Assembly (NCBI GenBank): GCA_032717465.1
Contig: CM064713.1
Location: 13,836,203-13,900,202 of the forward strand
Direction of reading: 5' to 3'
Length of the DNA stretch: 64,000 nt
Origin: Coenobita brevimanus
Taxonomy: Eukaryota; Arthropoda; Malacostraca; Decapoda; Coenobitidae
Below the pieces are notes generated by a model. It searched no databases, had not been told where the DNA came from, and saw nothing but the letters and a program-made list of their open reading frames with translations. Shown piece after piece: positions 55,237 through 64,000 of this stretch; within the stretch, counting starts at the first letter, position 1; each line of letters opens with the position of its first letter. A program made the position numbers and the translations under genes.

Positions 55237-55840
55237 ACAAGCCGCTTTCCCGCCGAGACGTGTGGTAAGGGGGCGGAGCTAGTGACTTCATAACAGCTTG
55301 CCAGTCAGGACACAGATGGGACTGCCACATACCGCTATATAGAGAATTATTTTTATTATTTATTCGGTGTTAATAAACGTATCAGGAATAAAACAAAAAT
55401 TCCCCTTCTTTATTTATTTTAACCAAGTGTTTGATCTAAATTAAACCTTAAAAAGTCATTTTCAAAATGTGTTACTACAGACCTCAGTGGGAGTGAAGAC
55501 ACCTCTCTTTATATACACCTTGGTATGGCGAGGCTTTCTCATGGGTAATATCATGTAGTTTGTGTAACCGCCGCGAGGGGCTCAGGGCGGCGCTGATATT
55601 TATCTACACCACCGACGCCCACGCCTTTTGAAATCAGCCGATGAATTTGGAAAATATAGTGCCATGGCCCACTGCTTACGGTAGCTGATGTAAGCAACTG
55701 CGAAACAGAAACAGCAGGCTAAGAACAGTGATCCAATTGCATTACCGTTGTGGAGGCGACGAGTGCAAGTGTTTCAGTGTGGCTGCTAAAGTTACACGCT
55801 GGCTTCGGAGATAGTCTCTGCATATTATAGAGCTCAGTGG

Positions 55841-56279
55841 TCTCTCCTCGCGCCCCACAAGATGGCGTCCGTCTCCTCGCACCCCACAAGATGGCGTCCG
55901 TCTCTTCGCGCCCCACAAGATGGCGTCCGTCTCCTCGCGTCCCACAAAATGGCGTCCGTCTCCTCGCGCCCCACAAGATGGCGTCCGTCTCCTCGCACCC
56001 CACAAGATGGCGTCCGTCTCCTCGCGCCCCATAAGATGGCGTCCGTCTCCTCGCGCCCCACAAGATGGCGTCCGTCTCCTCGCGCCCCACAAGATGGGGT
56101 CCGTCTCTTCTCGCGCCACACAAGATGGCGTCCGTCTCCTCGCGCCCCACAAGATGGCGTCCGTCTCCTCGCGTCCCACAAGATGGCGTCCGTCTCCTCG
56201 CGCCCCACAAGATGGCGTCCGTCTCCTCGCGTCCCACAAGATGGTGTCCGTCTCCTCGCGCCCCACAAGATGGCGTCCT
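55841..56279. repeat. Minisatellite block B2 (29 bp)
   Basis: About 15 units of GCGTCCGTCTCCTCGCGCCC plus CACAAGATG, with few variants (CGCACCCC, CGCGTCCC, AAAATGGCG). Same YY1-type AAGATGGCGTCC in each. All frames are open because 29 is not a multiple of three and no unit contains a stop in any register; not a gene. Confidence 0.9.
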
Positions 56280-56570
56280 GTCTTTGGCACTGTTTGGGAC
56301 TGTAAACAAAACCGCTTTTTATACACTTTTCATCATTTAAAAAAAAATAAATCGAAACGAAAATGCGGTCAGAAAATACTCAGTACTTAATCTCATGGCA
56401 AACGAAGGTTAAAAAAAAAAAATGCAAAATACAATAGGATGGTCATGTCTTATAAAGATTACCATTTTGTAAACGTGATACAAACGCCAGTCATTGTTGT
56501 TGTCCAGTCACTGAGCTGATTACATCTGCGACTCGCAGTGCGAGAGGTGATTTGATTGATTCCCCCCCCC

Positions 56571-56607
<37 letters not shown>

Positions 56608-56610
56608 TTA

Positions 56611-57450
56611 GCTCTATTCTCTTTCTGCGAGGAACCCAATCCTATTGAAACTTCATCAGTCTTAACAACCCTTGCAAATCACAAGAACGTTGGTGAGGAA
56701 TAGTACAGTGTAATGTAAGGACAGCCATCCACTTGAAATAGATTTTTTCTTTTAATCTTATACTGACCTAGATAGGGTCAGCGGGCACCAGCCTACAAAA
56801 GGTTAGGTACACCACAAAGCCAGTCAGGAGACAGGACGTGTGTGCTGGGCAATCCCCAGGTCCTGTCCTCCCCCCTTACTGTTTTTTAACCAGTCCATAC
56901 CCCACTGACCGGGCTAATGCATGGCCCGGCTTGCACTATAGGTGCAAGGAATCTTTAAACGAAACGAACGAAACGATCAAGGCTTTCTGTAGTTCTATCA
57001 GACATAGTCTTGTGGAAGACGAATGAATCCGGATTTGAGACATATACAGTGTTTTATTGCTGTTTCTGGTAGATCTGACCCTACTGATCATAAATCAGTC
57101 GAGTGCAAAGTTCGCACTCTTGAGGTAATTTTTTTATTACCGAAATTCAAAATGGCCGCCTTCGACACATTTCAGACCATAACTCGACCTATTTTTTTCT
57201 TAGAGTTCTGATTTTGGTGTCATTTCCTATGTTTTCAGGGGCTAGGAATCGATTGAGGCATATATCATAAACATCCAGTAACATTTTAGTAGACTTCTCT
57301 TCAACTGGCAAAAATAAAGTTGTCGTTGGAATACATTTTTGGTTACAAGAGCCACCAGTTGACTTAGAGATCTTTTATGTACATATCCTCAAATAATTTC
57401 TAGAGATGTTCTTTCTAAATGCATAGTATTCCATTATAAACAAATTAAAT
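56611..57450. other. No recognisable gene
   Basis: Unique-looking sequence. An open frame at 56838-57026 has no domain. AAAATGGCCGCCTTC at 57150 is a single further ATGGC motif. Confidence 0.35.
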
Positions 57451-57499
57451 TTAAAATATGGGAAATATAAACATTGATAAAATAGAATAAGATTTAGAA

Positions 57500-58360
57500 T
57501 GTTTCATAACTATCCCATTGTCATGATATACTGTCACTAGTTTCCAGTCACTCAAGAATCTACTCAAAATCCTCATTATCATCATTATTACTGAGATTGC
57601 AGTAATTGTTCTCTGGTGTCTGCATTCATCACCACCACAACACGCACAGAAGAGGGAGCATGGTAAATGGGCAGAGGCACAACTACATCGGGATGTTGTA
57701 GAGGGTTGTGAGGAAGAACATCCACATTCGATCAGCTCCAGCACCTCTGCTGGAGCAGGGGACACATCAGATGGTATAGCTATAGATGAAAGCAATTTGG
57801 TGCATCATACGTCCATCCGTAATGGACTGGATTTAAATCTGGTGGATCTGGATTGAGAGCACACCTCTAGATAGCTGCCTGTAAGTGAGCTCTACAGACA
57901 TGCTTTTCGAATGTTTCTGAAGTCGGTGGAAGAACTTTTATATCCGGTGCTGAGTTGAGCTTGTTGTTAGACATCTTACTGGACCAAACCACATATCAGA
58001 GTAATGTCATATTCTCCTCAAGTGGGAATCCATAGCATGCAGCAATGAATTTGGTGGCCTCACACACTTCGTTCGGTGTTTGTTCTTCAATGTCGCCCAA
58101 CTTACTAAGAGTTTTTTAGATTTCAGAATATTGACCACGGTAGATTTGCCAACAAATCAGAGTCAATGACATTCCTGTATTTGGCACATCACTATAGTCT
58201 CACCAATCTAAAACCAAGGTTTGGGTGGAGTCCAGCCGGGGATTTCCCGGCGTACAGCGTTGCCTTGTTTCCTATACTCTGATTGGGTAGTGGCTGACCT
58301 GACACCGTTAGAGCTCGTCCGCTCACACCTCGCCACCTGGCCTGACATGACTTCACCCAC

Positions 58361-58405
<45 letters not shown>

Positions 58406-59756
58406 TGTGTGTTTTTTTTTTTTTTGTGTGTAAAGACAAACTAATTTAAGTTATAAATATAATTTAAGTTACCGGTATATATATAACAAAGTGAACAGTG
58501 GAAGCACGTGACAGAAGCTTAATCTCCCTCCAATGGATTAACTCCCAGTATGGGCCTGGATGTTGCCGCTCGTGAGTGTTTTAACTTATTTATTTCTATT
58601 AAGAAAATAGCGTATGTTCTACTGATTCTTTCAAATTATATTATAAACGTAATTGTTACATTACTTACCCAACTTAGAACTACCGTGAAAGTCGGTAAAA
58701 GTAACTACATTTTTTTCAGCACCACTGTAAAATATGTATGACACGTTTCTTTATTGATGTACAAGAGCCATATGCATTACAAGTTTACCTTCCTTTGATA
58801 TGCTAGAATACTTACGTTTATATTGTATTAGTATGTTTGTACCTATCTGTGATGCCTATTACATATATAACAGAATCTACTCATCACTCGTTTAGGAAGT
58901 ATGGCATGGCTGCACCCAGCGCCAGACCCCACCCAAACCTTGGTTTTAGATTGGTGAGACTATAACAATACTTGTGGATACTGGGCTTGCAAAAGGCGAG
59001 GGACAACCTGAAGGATGTGCTCTCATATGAGTAGGCAGGGATACTACCATCAGTGTTTGATGTGAGGTCAGGTGAGATGCGCGTACCATCATCAACATCT
59101 ACTCTGAAGAAAAAGCTGCCAAGGTGAGGTGAGTAACCCTACATCATCTCCAGCTGATGGTACGGTATAGTTCTTTCCATATACTCGTAAAAGTGAGCCA
59201 ACAAAACAAACACATCGGTATCAACCGCAGTAACGTTGATGGTCTTCTTTCCTGTCTCAGTCATATGAACAACCTGTTGGATGATAATTACGTCAGCCTC
59301 CTCATGTGTGATGCAAAGATCTGGTCTCTGCCATGTCCCCATTACATATTTCTACTGGTGTTGGCTCTGCTCCTGTAACTACCAGTCCCCTTTCATTATG
59401 TGGCAGCAGATGATGTTTATCGCTGAGGTAATCACATATGACAGAAATAAGCTGGACCTTGTTCTCTGGTTCTGTGAGGCGCACCTTATTAGGTGGTAGT
59501 GAGGTGTCAAGAGATAGCTGGTGGTGACGGCAGGCATCCTTTCCTGTTCGAGCAGTTCGTGTGATCTGCTTGATGCTTCTGCTGTAGTATCTATCAATAC
59601 TAGGTGAGTGTTAGCAGTCTGGAGGCACCCAGTAAAGTAGGTCACTACATTTCTAATGAAATCTACAACACTACGATCTGCCCAGGCAATAACCCAGACA
59701 ACAGCACATCCATCTAGAACTATACCATCAGCTGGAGATGATGTAGGGTTACTCAC
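57500..59756 (-). pseudogene. HEEAD/DTDVFVLL-family gene, broken
   Basis: Read on the minus strand: GIVLDGCAVVWVIAW, MPAVTTSYLLTP (59756-59500); frame change; NKVQLISVICDYLSD, LVVTGAEPTPVEIC (59484-59310); frame change; CITHEEADVIIIQQVV and VTAVDTDVFVLLAHFYEY (59310-59160). The frame is then broken repeatedly: EATKFIAACYG, WSSKMSNNKLNSAP and HVCRAHLQAAI with stops, and a Cys-rich end EVLELIECGCSSS, RCSCASAHLPCSLFCAC near 57620-57740. This order matches a large uncharacterised invertebrate protein family; its Asp/Glu motifs recall PIN/FEN-like nucleases, which is inference. A 768 bp element interrupts it at 58195-58962. Confidence 0.68.
58195..58962. mobile_element. 768 bp TIR element with TA duplication
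   Basis: Begins TAGTCTCACCAATCTAAAAC, then CAAGGTTTGGGTGG, and ends with the exact inverse CCAAACCTTGG...TGAGACTA. It is flanked by TA (58193-58194 and 58963-58964). The duplicated arm near 59925 carries the same flanks joined without it (CATCACTAACATACTTG reversed), an empty site. It contains (GT)n at 58364-58402 and a small frame (58221-58433) without a domain. A Tc1/mariner-type miniature element is likely. Confidence 0.87.
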
Positions 59757-60371
59757 CTCAACTTGGCAGCTTTTTCTTCAGAGTAGATATTGATGATTGT
59801 ATGCGCATCTCACCTGACCTCGCATCAAACACTGATGGTGGTATCCCTGCCTACTCATATGAGAGCACATCCTTCAGGTTGTCCCTCGCCTTTTGCAAGC
59901 CCAGTACCCACAAGTATGTTAGTGATGTGTCAAATACAGGAATGTCATTGACTTTAATTTGTTGGCAAATATACAGAGGCCAATATTCTGAAATCTAAAA
60001 AACTCTTAGTAAGTTGGGCAACATTGAAGAACAAACACCGAACGAAGTGTGTGAGGCCATCAAATTCATTGCTGCATGCTATGGATTCCCACTTGAGGAG
60101 AATATGACATTACTCTGATATGTGGTTTGGTCCAGTAAGATGTCTAACAACAAGCTCAACTCAGCACCGGATATAAAAGTTCTTCCACAGACTACAGAAA
60201 CATTCGAAAAGCATGTCTGTAGAGCTCACTTACAGGCAGCTATCTAGAGTTGTGCTCTCAATCCGGATCCACCAGATTTAAATCCAGTCCATTACGGATG
60301 GACGTATGATGCACCAAGTAAGTTGCTTTCACATATAGCTATACCATCTGATGTGTCCCCTGATCCTTACT
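59718..60371 (+). pseudogene. Inverted duplicate of the 3' part of the HEEAD-family gene
   Basis: This is the reverse complement of 57756-59170 minus the 768 bp element, about 95 percent alike. It starts at the TCAGCTGGAGATGATGTAGG block and ends at AGCTATACCATCTGATGTGT, where the sequence changes to the long inverted-repeat arm. In coding terms it holds only the C-terminal half, without the Cys-rich end, and points away from the main copy. Confidence 0.8.
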
Positions 60372-60488
60372 CCACCACATCTCTCCAACCTCCAGCCCAA
60401 ATCCCAGCAGACACACCTCTCCGCATTCAACAATGGCCAAAGTCCACATCAACCACGCCCAAATCCCCCCCAATCTCCGTCCATCTTA

Positions 60489-61161
60489 TAGTAGCCGCAG
60501 CGAGAAATGAACGCTGTGGTGGGGCAGCCGGTCATCCGGGGATTCCCCCACTGCAGCCAGATCCACATGTCACCGACCATCGGCCACCGCTGCAGCCCCG
60601 CTCCATGATCCTTACCCTGTGTCTCTGGCTTTCTCTTTCTCTCTCGGTTTCTATATAAACTGGTGTATTTCCGAAACTAATTATGAAATTATTATGACTT
60701 TTGTTCCACACCACCTTTGAGGTAAAAATCAAGGAGAGTTTTCTGTATAAAGGTTTCCCCCCCCTCCTAAATGTGGCATATGAGCGGGGGAGTGCGGCCT
60801 TGCCGATACCTCCGCCTGACCTATAATTATACACTCGCCAGAACTGACCTGCCCTCAGACAAGGGGGGGGAAACCTTTATACAGAAAACTCTCCTTGATT
60901 TTTACCTCAGTGGTGGTGTGGAACAAAAATCATAATAATTTCATAATTAGTTTCGGAAATACAGCAGTTTATATAGAAACCGAGAGAGAAAGAGAAAGCC
61001 AGAGACACAGGGTAAGGATCATGGAGCGGGGCTGCAGCGGTGGCCGATGGTCGGTGACATCCTACCTCTATGGTTGGTGACATGTGGATATGGCTACAGT
61101 GGGGGAATCCCCGGATGACCGGCTGCCCCACCACAGCGTTCATTTCTCGCTGCGGCTACTA
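60489..61161. mobile_element. Palindromic TA-flanked element (673 bp)
   Basis: Two arms of about 270-295 bp (60489-60760 and 60868-61161) are near-perfect inverses around a 107 bp spacer. They start TAGTAGCCGCAGCGAGAAAT. TA flanks both ends (60487-60488 and 61162-61163), and the left arm of the long inverted repeat has the empty site with one TA at 2420-2421. It is a foldback-like miniature element, probably of Tc1/mariner type. Transcripts would form a long hairpin. Confidence 0.88.
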
Positions 61162-62422
61162 TAGATGTCACGCCTAAATCCCATTCCCAAACGCCCAAAT
61201 CCCACCCAGCCCTACCTGAATCCTGTCTAGTCCTCATCCAGCCTCCCAACCACGCCCAGATCCCACGCGCAGTTACCAAGCACAACCATGGCCAAATCCC
61301 ATACGCCGCCCAACCCAAATCCCTTCCCCCGTACCCAACCCAAATCCCTCGCCCCGCCCCACCCGCATCTCACGCCCAACCACAAGCTCAGCTACATTCA
61401 ACTCTCACGCCCAGCCAGTGCCAAATCCTACACCTAGACACGCCCAATCCCAACCAGTTCTAGCCGCGCCCATATCCCACGTCCAGCCACACTCAAATCC
61501 CATCTAGTTCTAGCCATACCAGTATCCCACGTCCAGCCACGCCCAGTCCCAACTAGTCCTAGTCACACCCATATCCCACGTCTGCTGTCGCCCAAATCCC
61601 AACCATTCCTAGCCACACCCATATCCCACGTCCAGTCACGCCCAAATTCCAACCAGTCCTCAAAACCCGTCCGACCCCGGCCGGCTGCGTGTTTTTATCT
61701 GCAGATGTAAAGTGGCATTAGCTTTGAGATAATTAGCCACTGGGAAATGCAACAGTGCAGTGTTGATGACAGCATTGCATACCGGGTACTCTGGAATAAA
61801 TGAGTTGCCGCAAATGTTATTCCTGTGTGCACACACACACTGTATTTTCTGAGTGAATGAGTGAGTTAGGGAGTGAATGAGTGATGTGAGGTACATGTGT
61901 ACAGTAAGGCAAGTCTTTTTATACAGGTAATTAATTTGAACTTTCTACCTCTATTACCATCACCACCAATAAATGTGTTATCATTACTTATATCAAACAT
62001 AGTCTTATTTTCATAGAATAGCTGAAATTTGTATTACAAAGAACATATAGGTTGTGCCCATCTGTCTTAAAGCTGCGATCATTTCCGTGAAGAATATTAC
62101 TTTATTAGCGCAGACTTGTTCCAACAGCTGTCGCCATTCCACCAGTAATAGTTATGTGTTGCACTCCCTAATAGAATATTTACTCGTCTGAATGATATTT
62201 ATAGCATTCTTAAATTGTGTATTTGTACAGAGAATGGATAACATCAATACATGTCTTATACAAAATATAAATAAAGTAGTAAAGTGACCCCTTCCGTAAG
62301 TCATATTTGCATGTCAGTACCATTAATGTTATGACATTTGTCAATAATTATGTATTGCCATCCAGTTAGTGGATCAACAAGTTGTATTGTCATACCACTG
62401 TACCCAACCAATGGATTTCTCA

Positions 62423-62437
62423 ACCCCAGACCCCTGT
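62423..62437. other. hAT excision footprint
   Basis: On the minus strand this reads ACAGGGGT followed by CTGGGGT: two copies of the target ACTGGGGT, one with a substitution and one lacking its first base. At the same place the other arm carries the 734 bp hAT element between two intact copies. hAT excision typically leaves both duplications with small changes at the joint. Confidence 0.65.
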
Positions 62438-62590
62438 CTGTATAATGTGATGAGCGTGATATTGCCCCACATAAAGACCTGGCTTAATTTCAGCTTACCC
62501 AGACTTGACCGATTAATACATGTTACTTCAACTAGGAAATTCCAGGTGATGCTGATAACTTGGCCTGCTTGAGCTGTCCCCCAACCCCCC

Positions 62591-64000
62591 AAAGAGGTGA
62601 AAATTATAGTTGACATGCTTTTACTGTAATATATATGATAAAGTGGAGATATTTTATTAACCTGCATATCAGTTGCAGACAGAACAAAGCTACATTGCCA
62701 AACATTTATGTACTGTACTTTATGTATGGATAAATGTTGCACATATTACCTGCTATTCCCCTTATGTATTAGGACTAACGGTATAGTTTGTATTAATTGG
62801 CTCCACCTCCACAGGGGATATGTCAATCGAGGATCCACCAGTACATCCCGCTACAAGTGCTGAAGATTGTCCTTCCATCAACGTCCATCCAGATGCTGTT
62901 GTACATCATCAGTTGACACCAGCAGACTATGGTAGATATTCACCCATTCCTCCTCTAGGATTGTATAATGATTATATGTAACACATGCAACTTGATGGCA
63001 ATGACTAATTTTGTAAAAGGGGCACAAATGGTTGACAGACGTTTCCTCTGGTACAATGTATGGATGTCCATAACATGTTATAATACAGAACACATAATGG
63101 CATATAGTCATAATATACAAGTGTCATAAAGTTTTATATACAAAATATGATAGCATAGCCAATTTGTGATGAGGACATTACAGAGTAGCTGCACTATGAG
63201 TTAGGCAGTCTCCCCTGTCCCAGTGATTATGGTGAAGATAATGCTTGTAAACTGTCTTTTTATCAATGCACTCTCCTTATACTGATGGTGTCCATATTGC
63301 ACACACAGCAACACTATTGGTTAGGTATGTCACAATGATCCCAAACTATTTATGACATTACCCTGATGGTAGCATCCATTCCTTCCACCCTGATGGTCAG
63401 ACTCCCGTGGAAGAGGACAGAGATAGAGTACCACAGCTGGAGAAGACACTGCATGGTCAAACTCTCCTGGAAATGAACAGAGATGGACTACCACAGCTGT
63501 AGATAGCATTGCATGGTATGTTGAATGGCTAGTCATAATGCATATTACACACTTTAATCACATAAAAGTGGTGTATACCAGTTTATCTGTACAGTTACTG
63601 TAAAAGAATATACTGTAAGCACTACAACAACAACATTCAGCCACGGTGTTATGTAAGTATAATTGTCAAACGTATTTATACAATGATCTTTTTATACATT
63701 GAATTCCAGTAAATATGAATGTTTGCGAAGAATAGGTATAGGATAATTGTGCACTGTCTGAAGTAGAAAAGTATTTATACGTGTATATCCACGTAGGCGA
63801 ATATCTTGTGGTATTTTAGCATCCTGCTGTGATAATTAGTATGTAATATATTTGATGCCACCAGATTTTAACCATAATATTTTTTACGCGTGGCATTAGT
63901 GACATGCATAATCCAGGGTACAGTACAGACACATTTGTTTGGGTGAGGTTGGTATAAACGTACTATGGGGTGGTACAGACGCTCTAGGGTAGGATGAGGT
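62591..64000. other. No recognisable gene apart from a weak exon candidate
   Basis: AT-rich sequence. A ~60 bp direct duplication (GATGGTCAGACTCCCGTGGA against CATGGTCAAACTCTCCTGGA, each followed by ACAGAGAT and CTACCACAGCTG-like text) lies at 63392-63515. Confidence 0.4.
62812..62981 (+). other. Possible terminal exon (weak)
   Basis: A pyrimidine-rich stretch ending CTCCACCTCCACAG resembles a splice acceptor. It is followed by an open frame of about 55 codons (MSIEDPPVHPATSAEDC, DAVVHHQLTPADYG, then YSPIPPLGLYNDYM) to TAA near 62981. No domain and no partner exon were found. Confidence 0.2.

Larger units (their letters stand above)
53442..55840. mobile_element. THAP-domain DNA transposon in family S copy B
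   Basis: Ends are CCACTGAGCTCTAT and its exact inverse (55827-55840), flanked by TCTC (53438-53441 and 55841-55844). A subterminal inverted pair, CCCCCTTACCACA (53550) and TGTGGTAAGGGGG (55260), supports the boundaries. Inside lie an RTE-like 3' UTR copy and a THAP-like frame. The superfamily is not certain: THAP DNA-binding domains occur in P- and Kolobok-type transposases, but neither their 8-bp nor TTAA duplications are seen. Confidence 0.72.
52430..56610. repeat. Repeat family S, copy B (interrupted)
   Basis: Inverse-orientation partner of copy A (7150-21070). The left flank 52430-52973 matches 20750-20172 reversed. The right flank 56280-56610 matches 7945-7150 reversed, including GTTGTCCAGTCACTG, GCGAGAGGTGATTTGAT-like text and the (TC)n run. 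Between them are two minisatellite blocks separated by a THAP-type transposon. Unlike copy A it lacks the CR1/Jockey-like fragment, so it shows the empty site for that insertion. Confidence 0.75.
60372..62590. repeat. Right arm of long inverted repeat
   Basis: Reverse complement of 1-2549. It includes the inverted G-rich minisatellite (61170-61660) and the outer AT-rich part (61700-62590). It lacks the poly-T retroposon and the hAT element of the left arm, and carries a palindromic TA element instead. Confidence 0.85.

Overview
This window looks like a transposon-saturated stretch of a large invertebrate genome. An arthropod, perhaps a decapod crustacean, fits best: eukaryotic non-LTR retrotransposons (RTE-like, I/Nimb-like, CR1/Jockey-like), several classes of cut-and-paste DNA transposon, abundant (GA)n, (GT)n, (AT)n and (GAT)n microsatellites, and long minisatellites. 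The taxon is an inference. I saw no convincing intact host gene, no rRNA or tRNA gene and no CRISPR array. Nearly all protein-like signal comes from mobile elements at different stages of decay.

Layout, left to right. 1-2549 is one arm of a long inverted repeat whose partner lies at 60372-62590; the left arm carries a hAT-type miniature element (287-1020). A purine-rich tract (2550-7150) is split by an RTE-like element on the minus strand (3385-6890). Positions 7150-21070 are copy A of an interspersed repeat family (here called S) that carries a ~29-31 bp minisatellite. Copy A is broken by a CR1/Jockey-like fragment and by a minus-strand non-LTR element whose ORF1 has a PHD finger, a coiled coil and three CCCH zinc fingers. 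That element is itself split by a nearly intact plus-strand I/Nimb-like element (12208-18492) with a 7-bp target duplication. 22.3-24.0 kb and 26.5-27.1 kb are tandem-repeat blocks around a Tc1/mariner relic. 27.6-32.6 kb is an unusual composite array of a ~90 bp core alternating with purine-rich and GAT-rich tracts, interrupted by a second hAT miniature element.

33.8-39.1 kb is a decayed I-clade element on the minus strand. Next to it is an adenain-like cysteine protease gene with one in-frame TAG (39589-40158). 40-43 kb holds local tandem repeats. 43.4-48.3 kb holds broken RTE-like copies, one of them interrupted by a Harbinger element and by a 234 bp miniature element. 48831-52000 is an EnSpm/CACTA-like element with a C2H2 zinc-finger gene. 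52430-56610 is copy B of family S, in inverse orientation to copy A, split by a THAP-domain DNA transposon. 57.5-60.4 kb contains a broken gene of a family recognised by a HEEAD...DTDVFVLL motif, with its 3' part duplicated in inverted orientation upstream. 60372-62590 is the second arm of the long inverted repeat, interrupted by a near-perfect palindromic element with TA target duplications. The last 1.4 kb has no recognisable gene.

The parts do not form a pathway. They record layered insertions, many of them provable because a paralogous empty site is present elsewhere in the window. The most informative signals are a duplicated, strongly covarying RNA structure in the 3' UTR of the I/Nimb-like element, a hAT excision footprint, minisatellite arrays made of YY1-type sites, the PHD-CCCH ORF1 architecture, and the adenain-like protease.
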